In this document: piece by piece, positions 16,973-26,124 of the stretch | Layout of the letters: each line of letters opens with the position of its first letter | Position numbering within the stretch: the first letter of the stretch is position 1 | Assembly: GCA_963677215.1 (NCBI GenBank) | Contig: OY781919.1 | Span: 3,658,001-3,722,000, forward strand | From: G963676795 sp963677215 | Lineage (GTDB): Bacteria; Desulfobacterota; Desulfuromonadia; Desulfuromonadales; Geopsychrobacteraceae | Direction: 5' to 3' | DNA length: 64,000 nucleotides | Notes under the pieces: model-generated | Databases searched by the model: none | What the model saw: only the letters and a program-made list of their open reading frames with translations | What the model was told of the DNA's origin: nothing | Translations under genes and position numbers: made by a program

Positions 16973-17359
16973 TCAAGTACGCTGACGAACAACCTCAATC
17001 CGGTAACCATCCGGATCGGTTAAGAAATAAAACATCGACTCGCCGTCACTCAAACCCTTTAACGGAGTCGGATTCAAACCCATTTCGGTATGACGCTGAT
17101 GGGATCCTTCAAGATCAGCAACACTGACAGCCAGATGAGAATAGCCGTTACCTATGACATAAGGCTCTTTCTGATCATAATTGTAGGTCAGCTCGATTTC
17201 GAAGGGCAATCCTGGCGACGTCAGATAGCTCAGAGTAAAACCGGCATCAGGAAAATCCTTTTTGCGCGAGATGCCAAAGCCGAGGGCTTCTGTGTAAAAA
17301 CGCTCCGAGGCCTCAAGGTTGATGACCCGATAACAGACGTGAATCATGGGATAATTCAT
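16973..17359 (-). CDS. gloA: Glyoxalase I family protein (lactoylglutathione lyase)
   Basis: Glyoxalase fold protein, 128 aa, with two beta-alpha-beta-beta-beta modules. Expected metal ligands are the His in MIHVCYRV, Glu in FEIELTYN, His in YSHLAVSV and the Glu in YRIEVVRQ, the arrangement of GloA that detoxifies methylglyoxal with glutathione or another thiol. The start at 17359 follows a GGAGGAG ribosome site; longer frames would cross the lpxH promoter. The gene is divergent from lpxH, with only 64 bp between the two starts. Confidence 0.85.
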   Translation of the reverse strand: MNYPMIHVCYRVINLEASERFYTEALGFGISRKKDFPDAGFTLSYLTSPGLPFEIELTYNYDQKEPYVIGNGYSHLAVSVADLEGSHQRHTEMGLNPTPLKGLSDGESMFYFLTDPDGYRIEVVRQRT

Positions 17360-17387
17360 TATTTTCTCCTCCATGTCGATGGAAAAA

Positions 17388-17416
17388 TTGACTTGATCCA
17401 AGGGGCTCATTATAGT
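17388..17416 (+). promoter_or_regulatory. lpxH promoter, probably giving leaderless mRNA
   Basis: TTGACT at 17388-17393 and TATAGT at 17411-17416 are spaced by 17 bp. Only seven bases (CGCCAGC) separate the -10 box from the lpxH ATG at 17424, so transcription should begin at or within a base of the A of ATG. There is no ribosome site in the gap. Confidence 0.65.
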
Positions 17417-17423
17417 CGCCAGC

Positions 17424-18137
17424 ATGAAAGCGATATTCCTGGCCGATGCCCACCTGCGTAATGTGCAGGATACAAACTATCAAGTATTGCTCGAGTTTCT
17501 CAACCAGCAAAAGGATCTTGACGCCCTTTTTCTGCTCGGAGACATCTTCGAATTCTGGTTCGGCTATGAAAATGTCGTTTTTTCAGCCTATGTCCCGATC
17601 CTGGAAGCGCTCCGGCGCCTCTCCGCAGCCGGGACCCGGATCGTCTTTGTCGAAGGGAATCACGATTTCAATATCGGCCCCTATTTTTCGAAGGAGCTGA
17701 ACTGCCAGATTATAACAGAACCTGAGCTCATCGAATGGGACGGACTGAACATGCTGCTCTGCCACGGCGATCAGCTCAAAAAAGATCCCTTTTATGCTCT
17801 GCTTCGGGCGTTCTGGCGCTCCCATCCTCTGAAGTGGTTGTCCTGGCTGATTTCACCCGACCTGGTCTGGCGTTTCGGTATCTGGCTGAGCAATAAGAGC
17901 GACAAACACAAAGTAGACCGGACCCATCATGATCCCACACCCTACTTGACTGCGGAAGCAGAAAAACAGCGGGACAGGATTCAGGCACTGATCTGTGGCC
18001 ACTACCACTATCCGCTTGAAACCGAGTTCCAATCAGTCAGAATCGTTGCCCTGGGAGACTGGATTCACCAGTTCTCATACCTCGAAGTTGTCGATGGGCA
18101 GCTTGAACTGAAGAGCTACACACCTTCTCGATCCTGA
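17424..18137 (+). CDS. lpxH: UDP-2,3-diacylglucosamine diphosphatase (LpxH)
   Basis: Metallophosphoesterase of 237 aa (E. coli LpxH has 240). It hydrolyses UDP-2,3-diacylglucosamine to lipid X in lipid A synthesis at the inner membrane. The dimetal motifs are present: ADAH (residues 7-10), GDIFEFW, GNHDF, CHGD and GHYHYP. The hydrophobic lid with WLSWLISPDLVW also fits LpxH. Start codon lies 7 bp after a -10 box without a ribosome site (see promoter). Its stop overlaps the convergent yihY stop by 22 bp. A generic UDP-sugar hydrolase of the same family is the main alternative. Confidence 0.82.
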   Translation: MKAIFLADAHLRNVQDTNYQVLLEFLNQQKDLDALFLLGDIFEFWFGYENVVFSAYVPILEALRRLSAAGTRIVFVEGNHDFNIGPYFSKELNCQIITEPELIEWDGLNMLLCHGDQLKKDPFYALLRAFWRSHPLKWLSWLISPDLVWRFGIWLSNKSDKHKVDRTHHDPTPYLTAEAEKQRDRIQALICGHYHYPLETEFQSVRIVALGDWIHQFSYLEVVDGQLELKSYTPSRS

Positions 18138-19492
18138 GCATCACTGGTCAGATTCTGCTCGCCCAGAGAGCCGACAAGATCACGCAGAGTCACTCGCCCT
18201 GAAGACTCGCTGACCGCTGTTGCGACCTGACCTGCCAGGTTGTGAGCAATCCGGGTCTGTGGATGTGGATAGAGATGCAGCAACGACTCTCCATGAGTGT
18301 CCAGAGCCTCATAGATATCGGCTACGCTCAGGTTTTCAGCCGAGCGGCCGAGTTGATAGCGACAATTACCACCGCGACTGGTCAATTCCGTGACAAACCC
18401 GACCTTCTGCAGGACCCCCATGATCGAACGGCACAGCCGTGGCGGCAGGTAGAGCAGCCGAGACAACTCCTCCAGGCTCAAAGGGGCCTGGCCAGACTGA
18501 AAGCGCTGCGCCAAGGTCATCAGCAGGATCAGGGCGACCTGGACAAAGTCTCTGCGACTGATCTCCGAGCTGCGCAGATCACGGCCGCTGGTGCGCAGAT
18601 TCTGCTTAGCGTAACAGACCCCGAGCCCGAACAGGACGATCACCCAGGACAGATAGAGCCAGACCATGAAGATAGGCACCGCAGCCATGGTTCCGTAGAT
18701 GGCGTTATAGCGTCCGACACCGAGCTGAAAGTGGACATACCCCAACTGGGCAAGCTGCCAGAGCGTTCCACCTACCACACCGCCAAAAAACGCGGCACGC
18801 CAGTCGACGCGGATATTCGACATGAAGACATAGAGGGCGGTAAAAGCCAGCCACATAAAAATAAACGGCGAAACCTTGAGCAGCAGCACAAGCAGGCCCC
18901 CTACCCACTGCATCTCAAACAGCTTCTGCAGCATCCGGTTACTCAGCAGCGTCGAGGTACTGGATATCGCGGCGATCAGCAGTACAGGACCGACCAGGAT
19001 AACCGTCAGATAGTCGGAGAAGCGACGCAGGATCGGCCGCACGTCTTTGACTCCCCAGATATCGTTGAAATTTTTCTCGACGTTGGTCAACAGCGAGACT
19101 ACGGCAATCACCAGAAAGATCAGGCCAAAGACGCCAAGCTGGGCAACCTGAGTATTGTTGATATATTCGAGAATAGCATCGACGGCCCGCCCATCCCCGA
19201 CGTTGAGTTTCTCAACAATCAACGGCTGGATCAGGTTCTGCACGCCAAAGGCCTTGAGCAGGGTGAAAACCAAAGCCAGCAGGGGAACCAAGGAGAGCAT
19301 CGTGTAGTAGGTCAGCGATGAAGCGCGCATCATACACTGATTGTGTGAAAAATCCCGGAACACCAGAACAACGGTCTGCAACTGGCGCAACAGAGTCCGC
19401 TGCAGAAAAGTCAGTTCACGTGGATTTCGCCCCCACAGCCAGTTATCGACCGTCTGCCGGAAACGCTCTAGTTTTGATTGATCGTCAGTCAT
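18116..19492 (-). CDS. YihY/BrkB-family inner membrane protein
   Basis: Integral membrane protein of 458 aa. Residues about 40-300 contain six hydrophobic helices with the family pattern SLTYYTMLSLVPLLAL near the start and NFNDIWGV. The C-terminal 150 residues look like a winged-helix domain (LSRLLYLPPRLCRSIMGVLQ, then GGNCRYQLG), an extension seen in some deltaproteobacterial members. The function of the family is not settled; the old ribonuclease BN name is wrong for it. ATG at 19492 is preferred to a TTG at 19513, although its GGGGAG is very close. It probably follows the M16 genes in one operon. Confidence 0.82.
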   Translation of the reverse strand: MTDDQSKLERFRQTVDNWLWGRNPRELTFLQRTLLRQLQTVVLVFRDFSHNQCMMRASSLTYYTMLSLVPLLALVFTLLKAFGVQNLIQPLIVEKLNVGDGRAVDAILEYINNTQVAQLGVFGLIFLVIAVVSLLTNVEKNFNDIWGVKDVRPILRRFSDYLTVILVGPVLLIAAISSTSTLLSNRMLQKLFEMQWVGGLLVLLLKVSPFIFMWLAFTALYVFMSNIRVDWRAAFFGGVVGGTLWQLAQLGYVHFQLGVGRYNAIYGTMAAVPIFMVWLYLSWVIVLFGLGVCYAKQNLRTSGRDLRSSEISRRDFVQVALILLMTLAQRFQSGQAPLSLEELSRLLYLPPRLCRSIMGVLQKVGFVTELTSRGGNCRYQLGRSAENLSVADIYEALDTHGESLLHLYPHPQTRIAHNLAGQVATAVSESSGRVTLRDLVGSLGEQNLTSDAQDREGV

Positions 19493-19518
19493 TCTCCCCC
19501 GCGCTGGTATCAAATCCG

Positions 19519-20934
19519 CTAGAGTTTAAGCTGCTTGACTGGCAGACCGAGTTCTTGCAAGGAATCGACAAAAAGCTCACTCTTGCCAACAAGTATAATC
19601 TGCAGATGGTCAGGTTTCAGGTATTTTTCTGCAACGCGACGCACATCATCAATCGTCACTGCGGAGATATTGCGCCGGTAATTTTCCAGATAGCCTTGCG
19701 GATAGGCGTAGAAATCAAGCCGCACCTGACGTGCCACCACGGCATGGCTGTTATCAAAGGCAAAGACAAAAGAATTGACCAGGCTTTCCTTGGCCAAGCT
19801 CAGCTCCTGCTTGGAGACAGGGGCATCGATCAGTGACTGCAGCTGATCGAGCATCAGGCGTACAACCTCGGCCGTCGACACGCTTTTCGTCTCCGCTGCT
19901 GCGACAAACAGCCCAGGCAGCCTTCTGCCGATGCTGAAATAGGAATAGACCGAATAGGCCAGGCCACGGTTGGAGCGGATCTCCCGCATCAACCTCGAAT
20001 TGAAGCCACCGCCACCAAGAATATAGTTGGCAACCTGCAGGGCGTAGATATCGGGGCTGTCCTTGCTGATTCCGCGCTGCCCCATCAGGATGGTGGTCTG
20101 GGACAGATCCTTGTCAGCGACAAGAATCCGGGCCGTCCGTTCTTGCGGCAGAGAAGGAATCTCCGGCATGGCAAGCGCTCCTGCCGTCCAGTCGGCAAAC
20201 TGGCTGCCAAGCAGTTGATCCAGCTCCGCCCGCGTCAGGTCACCGGATACGGCCAGCCAGAGGTTGTTGGCCCGGAAATAGCGGGAATGAAGATCGACCA
20301 GATCCTGCCTGCTGATGGCATTGACAGTCTCAACCGTTGCCTCTCTGCCGAAAGGATGTCCGGGAGCTGTTTCTTCAGCCAGGATACGGGCTGCGATGCC
20401 GGCGGGGTTGTCATTCCTGCGATAAATGGCTTCGAGCATCTGCTGACGGATCAGTTCGAAGCGCACGCTGTCAAACTGCGGCCTGCGCATCAGATCAGCC
20501 AGTAACTGCACCCCCAATGCAAGATCCCTGCGATGCAGAGTCAGGTCGATCTGGTAGCTGTAATCGGTTGCCCCGACGGACAGTTCTATCGCCCGCGATT
20601 CGAGCTCGCTGTCGACCTGTTCTGGGGACAGATCGCCAAAACCGCCGCTCTCGAGGGTGGCGGCGAACAGTTCCGACAGACCGGTCTGCTCTTGAGGATC
20701 GTAGACACTGCCCCCGGCCAGGGTGACACTGATATTGACCAATGGCAGTTCGTGATCCTCGTTCAGATAGACCTGCATGCCATTTTCAAGGCTGTACTTT
20801 GTTACTTCCGGGAGCGTGAAATCCAATGCGGGGAAGCTCAGTTGATCCGGACGCAGCTGTCCGACCAGACTGAAAGGGGCCTGACAACCGGCAAGCAACA
20901 GAACGAGAAAAGCCGTTATGACGATTCGCAACAT
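19519..20934 (-). CDS. M16-family lipoprotein, catalytically inactive partner
   Basis: Insulinase-fold protein of 471 aa with lipoprotein signal peptide (lipobox LLLAGC, Cys at 17), so anchored in the periplasm. The position of the zinc motif HxxEH reads GLSELFAATLESGGF, lacking both His and the Glu pair, so it cannot be an active protease by itself. Typical M16B dimers pair one catalytic and one non-catalytic subunit that supplies an R/Y substrate pair, and the active partner is the gene directly upstream, 2 bp away. I infer a heterodimeric periplasmic peptidase. Confidence 0.85.
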   Translation of the reverse strand: MLRIVITAFLVLLLAGCQAPFSLVGQLRPDQLSFPALDFTLPEVTKYSLENGMQVYLNEDHELPLVNISVTLAGGSVYDPQEQTGLSELFAATLESGGFGDLSPEQVDSELESRAIELSVGATDYSYQIDLTLHRRDLALGVQLLADLMRRPQFDSVRFELIRQQMLEAIYRRNDNPAGIAARILAEETAPGHPFGREATVETVNAISRQDLVDLHSRYFRANNLWLAVSGDLTRAELDQLLGSQFADWTAGALAMPEIPSLPQERTARILVADKDLSQTTILMGQRGISKDSPDIYALQVANYILGGGGFNSRLMREIRSNRGLAYSVYSYFSIGRRLPGLFVAAAETKSVSTAEVVRLMLDQLQSLIDAPVSKQELSLAKESLVNSFVFAFDNSHAVVARQVRLDFYAYPQGYLENYRRNISAVTIDDVRRVAEKYLKPDHLQIILVGKSELFVDSLQELGLPVKQLKL

Positions 20935-20936
20935 GA

Positions 20937-22409
20937 TCAGTTCCCTTCCCGGTTGACAATGGCAACGGTCCTGTTATCCGCGGTCAGATAACGCAGCACG
21001 ACCTGGGATAACTCCTCAGCGGTTACAGACTCGATCTGCTGCTGATAATCGTCCAGGTAACGCCAGCCGCCTAGTACTTCGAAGGACGACAGGGTCCGGG
21101 CCAGACCGCTGTTGCTCTGCATTCTTCTGAGCAGCGACATAGTGATCTGGCGGCGCGCCTTGTCAAGCTCAGCGACCGAAACGCCCTGCCCCAGCCCCTC
21201 AAGTTCCTGGTAAATTGCCTCCTCGACGGCTGCAACAGCCACCCCCTGACGTGGGGTTGCACTGATAATCATCAGGTTGGGATAACGGGAGCCGGGTGCG
21301 CTGAAGACACCGACATCCGTGGCCAGCTGCTTTTCGAGTACAAGCGCCCGGTAGAGCCGTGAGGTTCTCCCTGCGCCAAGAACCTCCATCAGCAGATCGA
21401 AGACATAGTCTTCCCGCTGAGGAGCGGCCGGCTTATGATAAGCGATCATCAATTCGGGCTCAGCATCAAAACGGACCCTAACACGCCGTTCGCCCTGCTG
21501 GGGCGGCTCGACCGCCGTCACCGGCGGAACCATCTCTCCGGATGGCAGTTTGCCGAAATAACGCTCAATCAGAGCCAGCGCCTCGCCACTGTGAAAATCA
21601 CCAACCAGGGTGATAACCATATTGGCCGGTGTGTAGTAGCGTGAATAGAGTGTCCTGATATCATCCGGGCTCAGGTTGGCGATATCCGAACCCCAGCCGA
21701 TGGTCGGCTCTCGGTAGGGATGAACCTTGAATGCTGACGCCAGCAACGACTCATAGAGCAACCCGCCGGGATTACTTTCATAGGAACGCCTGCGTTCCTC
21801 ATAAACGACATCCCGCTCGGTATAGAATTCACGGAAAACCGCGTTGGCCAGCCGATCGGACTCAATGGCAGCCCAGAGTTCAAGCTTGTTGGCAGGCAGG
21901 TTGATCAGATAGGTCGTCTGGTCCTTGCCGGTGAAGGCATTATAACCGACGCCGCCATTCTCGGCATAAATCTTTGAGAACTCATCCTTGACGACAAGCT
22001 GTTTATGCTGTTTCTGCAACTCCTTCAGTTCTGCGCGCAACCGTTCAACAACAGCCGGGTCGGCCTCCTCAAGGTTTTTCAATCGGTCGATCCGGCTACC
22101 GACCGCCTCAATCCTGTCAAGCAACGGTTTTTCTTGTGCATAATCTTTCGTGCCGAGAAGCCTGGTCCCCTTGAACAGCATATGTTCAAGCAGATGCGCC
22201 GCACCGCGCTGCTCACTGGTCTCATTGACCGATCCGACCTTGAAGCTGATGTAGGCCGAAACGGTCGGGGAGTCATGGCGCTCGACGAAAAGGACGGTCG
22301 CTCCGTTTTCCAGACGGTGTTCCTGGACCTTGTCCGCAAGGGACGCGGCGAACGCACCCTGCCCGGTAAGAAGTGCTGTCAACAGCACAAGAAAGCATCT
22401 GAATCGCAT
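20937..22409 (-). CDS. M16-family zinc peptidase, active subunit
   Basis: Secreted insulinase-type metallopeptidase, 490 aa. The zinc motif HLLEH is in RGAAHLLEHMLFKGT, with the downstream Glu expected in the Y-N-A-F-T-G-K-D region. A helical insert at about residues 105-160 (KNLEEADPAVVERLRAEL) interrupts the catalytic domain, as in several bacterial PqqL-like members. The start is taken at 22409, giving signal peptide MRFRCFLVLLTALLTGQGAF; frames to 22433 or 22448 add a non-signal N terminus. Substrate unknown; periplasmic peptide degradation is likely. Confidence 0.85.
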   Translation of the reverse strand: MRFRCFLVLLTALLTGQGAFAASLADKVQEHRLENGATVLFVERHDSPTVSAYISFKVGSVNETSEQRGAAHLLEHMLFKGTRLLGTKDYAQEKPLLDRIEAVGSRIDRLKNLEEADPAVVERLRAELKELQKQHKQLVVKDEFSKIYAENGGVGYNAFTGKDQTTYLINLPANKLELWAAIESDRLANAVFREFYTERDVVYEERRRSYESNPGGLLYESLLASAFKVHPYREPTIGWGSDIANLSPDDIRTLYSRYYTPANMVITLVGDFHSGEALALIERYFGKLPSGEMVPPVTAVEPPQQGERRVRVRFDAEPELMIAYHKPAAPQREDYVFDLLMEVLGAGRTSRLYRALVLEKQLATDVGVFSAPGSRYPNLMIISATPRQGVAVAAVEEAIYQELEGLGQGVSVAELDKARRQITMSLLRRMQSNSGLARTLSSFEVLGGWRYLDDYQQQIESVTAEELSQVVLRYLTADNRTVAIVNREGN

Positions 22410-22538
22410 TTTATATATACCCATCTCCCTGAATTTGCGGTCAGTCATTCCAGTTTATATCATGCAAGGCCAAGGAATCCACCCGACCAGCGGCCAGAAG
22501 CAGAATTTTGACCAGGGCTGCCTGCAGCGGAGATACTT

Positions 22539-22567
22539 TTGCAGTATAATTCGACAAGCCCTATATT
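22539..22567 (+). promoter_or_regulatory. Probable pfkA promoter
   Basis: TTGCAG at 22539-22544 and TATATT at 22562-22567 with 17 bp spacing, about 90 bp upstream of the pfkA ATG. A second TATAAT at 22545-22550 lacks a matching -35 box. Confidence 0.45.
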
Positions 22568-22659
22568 CTAATGTGCCGCAGGCGGGACCACAAGTCCTGG
22601 ATTGTAAACAGTTGATTATCACAACATATCTATTAGCCACAAATGAGGATCCTACGAAT

Positions 22660-23622
22660 ATGAAACGAATTGCTGTTCTGACCAGTGGTGGAGATTGTTC
22701 CGGCATGAATGCAACAGTGCGCGCCGTTGTGCGTGCCAGTGTGGCAAGCGGCCTTGAGATCATAGGTTTTCAGAAGGGCTATCAGGGAGTGATCGACCGG
22801 CTTTACGAACGGATGGACACCCGCTCCGTCAGCAATGTCCTGCAGCGCGGCGGAACCTTTCTGCAGAGCGCCCGTTGTAAAGAGATGCGGACCGAGCCAG
22901 GGCTGAGACTGGCCTGTGAAAACATTAAAGGACTTGGCATCGAAGGATTGGTCGTGATCGGGGGGGACGGCTCATTACGTGGCGCCCAGGCGATTTCCCA
23001 ACAGGGGATCGCAGTCATCGGCATTCCCGCCTCAATCGACAACGACATCCCCTACACCTCCATGTCGCTCGGCGTCGATACCGCTCTGAATAATATCATT
23101 CGTGCCGTCGACAACCTCAAAGACACCGCATCCTCGCATAACAGAACCTTCGTCGTCGAAACCATGGGCAGAAACTGCGGATACCTGGCCGCCATTTCCG
23201 CCATTGCCACCGGAGCAGAATTCTGCCTGATCCCGGAACAGCCTTACGACATCGACAAGGTCTGCAGTGAGCTGCGTAACCGCTACCGGGAAGGACGCAC
23301 CAATTCCGTCATTATCGTCGCTGAAGGAGCCGGCAAGGCGGAGGAGATCGCCAACCAGGTCAAGGACAGCATCGGCTTCGAAACAAGAATCACTGTCCTG
23401 GGCCATTACCAGCGGGGAGGTTCTCCCAGCGCTTTTGACCGTCTGCTCGCGGCACGTTTCGGTCAGGCGGCTGTTGACGCCCTGCTCCATGGCAGAAGCG
23501 GAGTCATGGTCGGACTACAGTGCGAAGAGATCGTCCTGACCGAACTGGAAAAAGTCACCAGCAGCAACAGCCGGGCGATCGATCCGTTTTTCACTCAACT
23601 GGCGAACCGACTGTCGATCTGA
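22660..23622 (+). CDS. pfkA: ATP-dependent 6-phosphofructokinase
   Basis: Phosphofructokinase of 320 aa, the usual bacterial length, catalysing fructose 6-phosphate to fructose 1,6-bisphosphate. The frame runs open upstream, but the family start MKRIAVLTSGGD is at 22660 behind GAGG. Motifs seen are GGDCSGMNA (ATP loop; the usual form is GGDAPGMNA), GGDGSLRGA where Gly after Asp marks the ATP-using rather than pyrophosphate-using type, catalytic ASIDNDI and METMGRNCGYLA. The gene has its own promoter and is convergent with the patatin gene, 9 bp between stops. Confidence 0.94.
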   Translation: MKRIAVLTSGGDCSGMNATVRAVVRASVASGLEIIGFQKGYQGVIDRLYERMDTRSVSNVLQRGGTFLQSARCKEMRTEPGLRLACENIKGLGIEGLVVIGGDGSLRGAQAISQQGIAVIGIPASIDNDIPYTSMSLGVDTALNNIIRAVDNLKDTASSHNRTFVVETMGRNCGYLAAISAIATGAEFCLIPEQPYDIDKVCSELRNRYREGRTNSVIIVAEGAGKAEEIANQVKDSIGFETRITVLGHYQRGGSPSAFDRLLAARFGQAAVDALLHGRSGVMVGLQCEEIVLTELEKVTSSNSRAIDPFFTQLANRLSI

Positions 23623-23631
23623 ACCAGCGTC

Positions 23632-24522
23632 CTACAAAAAGCGATCGAGATCCTCAAGAATGGCTTGTGCAGCCTTACGCCCGATCTCGATCATCTCTTC
23701 GGCACGATGGAACTCGTAGATCGAGCAGATGTCCTTCGGCAGTTCGATGAGAACGTCCGGTGGGTAGCCGGCCAGTTTGAAATTGGCGATGGTCGTCTGC
23801 ATGGCATCGATACTCTTGGAAAGGACATCGAACAGGCCATTTTCCTCCTCCGTATCAGCACCGTTGTTCCACGGCAGGCTATCGATAAATTCGATCAGCT
23901 TCTGATGATAGGGAGTTCGCTCGGCCACGGTCTCAGCGCGCGCCTCCTGCCCGCCCTGCGGTCTGCTGCGCTTGCCGTTGAGACTGACAGCTACGGTCAC
24001 GTCGGTCAGATCACGCATGGTCGGGGCGATAGGAACCGGGTTGAGCAGGCCGCCATCGACCAGATTCCGCCCCTGATAATTGAATGCGGCAATCACTGTC
24101 GGAAAGGCAATTGACGCCCTTATCGCATCGAATAGTGGTCCCGATGACAACCAGACCTCCTTGTTGGCATCGAGATCGGAAGCGACGGCGGTAAAGGCCA
24201 CGGGCAGCTCCTCGATGTTCAGATCACCGATCAGACGGCGCAGGGTTTCAATAACCTTCTCCCCCTTGAACAGAGCGCTACCGCTGAAGGAGAGATCGAG
24301 CAGGCGAATGACATCGATCTTGTCGAGGGCACAGACCCAGTCCCTGAAGATATCGAGTTTACCGGTCGCATAGATTCCGCCAACCAGAGCGCCCATCGAC
24401 GATCCGGAAATCGATTTTATCCGGCAGCCATGCTCTTCCAGCACCTGGATAACACCGATATGAACCAGACCGCGGGCTCCGCCGCTGCCAAGAACGAGAG
24501 AAATCGTTTTCTCACCTGCCAT
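23632..24522 (-). CDS. Patatin-like phospholipase (RssA-like)
   Basis: Serine acyl hydrolase of 296 aa. The oxyanion loop is GSGGARGLVHIG near the N terminus, the nucleophile elbow is SGSSMGAL and the dyad Asp is in DGGLLNPVP. No signal peptide, so it is cytoplasmic or membrane-associated. The length and motif order match RssA/YchK-type bacterial patatins, whose substrates are mostly unknown. Divergent from purB, with about 170 bp between the starts. Confidence 0.85.
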   Translation of the reverse strand: MAGEKTISLVLGSGGARGLVHIGVIQVLEEHGCRIKSISGSSMGALVGGIYATGKLDIFRDWVCALDKIDVIRLLDLSFSGSALFKGEKVIETLRRLIGDLNIEELPVAFTAVASDLDANKEVWLSSGPLFDAIRASIAFPTVIAAFNYQGRNLVDGGLLNPVPIAPTMRDLTDVTVAVSLNGKRSRPQGGQEARAETVAERTPYHQKLIEFIDSLPWNNGADTEEENGLFDVLSKSIDAMQTTIANFKLAGYPPDVLIELPKDICSIYEFHRAEEMIEIGRKAAQAILEDLDRFL

Positions 24523-24629
24523 AATATAATCCCTGAATTCAGATGATATGCTGATAACGACGAGTCCTGCACAACCAGCCGCCGGTCACTTACTGATGCG
24601 GCAAATGAGCTGATTTATCAAGAAAAAAG

Positions 24630-24659
24630 TTGCGAACAGACATTCTCCGCGGCTATAGT
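24630..24659 (+). promoter_or_regulatory. Probable purB promoter
   Basis: TTGCGA at 24630-24635 and TATAGT at 24654-24659, spacing 18 bp, about 30 bp before the purB ATG. No PurR-like palindrome was recognised. Confidence 0.4.
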
Positions 24660-24690
24660 GCTGGTTCGAAATCTCAAGAAGGAGCATACA

Positions 24691-26046
24691 ATGATTACAG
24701 CAATTTCACCGATTGATGGTCGCTACTCATCCAAGGTCAACGAACTCGAAGAATGTTTCTCCGAATACGCCCTGCTCAAAAACCGTATCAAGGTCGAGGT
24801 CATGTGGCTTATCGCCCTGTGCCGAGAAACCGGGATCAGCGAGTGTCGCAGCCTGTCCAGCGCGGAAGAGCAGCAGCTCCGTCAGATCATTGCTGGCTTC
24901 ACTCCAGAAGAAGCGGAGAAGGTCAAAAAGATCGAGTCCGTGACCAATCACGATGTCAAAGCTGTTGAATACTACCTGAAAGACAAAATCGCCGGCACCA
25001 GCCTCGAAGACCTGAGCGAATTCATTCATTTCGCCTGCACCTCCGAGGACATCAACAACCTCTCGCACGCCCTGATGCTTAAGGATGGCCTGGCTGTGAC
25101 GGTTCTCCAGCAACAGGAGATCATCACCAGGATCCGTCAACTGGCGTGTGAATTCAAGGATGTCGCCATGCTCGCCCGGACCCACGGCCAGACCGCCTCG
25201 CCGACCACCATCGGCAAGGAGCTGGCGGTCTTCGCCCAACGCCTGACCAAGCAGAGCGAAAAGATCGCCCAGGTTGAGCTGCTTGGCAAACTCAACGGTG
25301 CCGTCGGCCACTTCAACGCCCATATGTCCGCCTACCCGGAGGTCGACTGGATTGCGCTGACCAAGAGTGTGATCGAGGATGAGATGGAGCTCAAGCAGAA
25401 TCTGTTCACGACCCAGATCGAGCCGCATGACTACATGGCCGAACTGTTCGACGCCCTGGTCCGCTGGAACACCATACTGATCGATTTCAACCGCGACATC
25501 TGGACCTATATCTCAATGGCCTATTTCGGCCAGAAAACCATCAAAGGCGAAGTCGGCTCCTCAACCATGCCGCACAAGGTCAATCCGATAGACTTTGAGA
25601 ACTCGGAAGGCAACTGCGGTCTGGCCAATGCCATCTTCCAGCACCTGTCCGGCAAACTGCCGATCTCCAGGCTGCAACGCGACCTGACCGACTCGACGGT
25701 CCTGCGCAACATGGGGGTCGGTTTCGGTTACAGCATCATCGCTTACAAATCGACCCTGAAAGGGATCAGCAAGTTGAAGCTCAACGAACAGCGCCTGGCG
25801 GATGACTTGAACAACGCATGGGAGGTCATGGCCGAGCCGATTCAGACGGTCATGCGCAAAGCCGGCATTGAAAAGCCTTACGAGAAGCTCAAGGAACTGA
25901 CCCGCGGCAACGTCATCGATCGGGAAACCATCCGCCAGTTTGTCGAGGGGCTAGATCTCGACAGTGCAGACAAACAGCGCCTGCTCGACATGACCCCGGC
26001 CAGCTATACAGGGATCGCCAGCCACATTGTCGACCTGCTCGGCTGA
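24691..26046 (+). CDS. purB: Adenylosuccinate lyase
   Basis: PurB of 451 aa, of the E. coli type (456 aa), acting twice in purine synthesis: release of fumarate from SAICAR and from adenylosuccinate. Signature loop GSSTMPHKVNPIDFE is present with the catalytic Ser, along with TSEDINN and ARTHGQTASPTTIGKE. The start is at 24691 behind AAGGAG; the upstream 11 codons are rejected because the family begins with MITAISPIDGRYSSK. Followed by a large hairpin and two small genes. Confidence 0.95.
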   Translation: MITAISPIDGRYSSKVNELEECFSEYALLKNRIKVEVMWLIALCRETGISECRSLSSAEEQQLRQIIAGFTPEEAEKVKKIESVTNHDVKAVEYYLKDKIAGTSLEDLSEFIHFACTSEDINNLSHALMLKDGLAVTVLQQQEIITRIRQLACEFKDVAMLARTHGQTASPTTIGKELAVFAQRLTKQSEKIAQVELLGKLNGAVGHFNAHMSAYPEVDWIALTKSVIEDEMELKQNLFTTQIEPHDYMAELFDALVRWNTILIDFNRDIWTYISMAYFGQKTIKGEVGSSTMPHKVNPIDFENSEGNCGLANAIFQHLSGKLPISRLQRDLTDSTVLRNMGVGFGYSIIAYKSTLKGISKLKLNEQRLADDLNNAWEVMAEPIQTVMRKAGIEKPYEKLKELTRGNVIDRETIRQFVEGLDLDSADKQRLLDMTPASYTGIASHIVDLLG

Positions 26047-26060
26047 ACAGCGTTACAGAC

Positions 26061-26105
26061 GGGCCGTTCTGAAATACTTCCGCCACCGTGGGTTCAGAAC
26101 GGCCC
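26061..26105 (+). other. Large intercistronic hairpin after purB
   Basis: A perfect 13 bp stem, GGGCCGTTCTGAA (26061-26073) with TTCAGAACGGCCC (26093-26105), encloses a 19-nt loop. No T-run follows, so it is not a classical terminator; it may slow polymerase or protect the purB mRNA 3' end. It ends 19 bp before the next ATG. Confidence 0.55.
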
Positions 26106-26124
26106 ATGACTTAAGAGGTGAAGC

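Noticed and set aside
16231..17127. Open frame of 298 codons antisense to the TPR gene
   Set aside because: Mirror of repetitive TPR codons; no ribosome site or domain.
18242..19321. Open frame of 359 codons antisense to the YihY gene
   Set aside because: Composition is rich in Gln, Asp and Arg with no hydrophobic core or motif; it results from codon bias of the membrane protein gene on the other strand.
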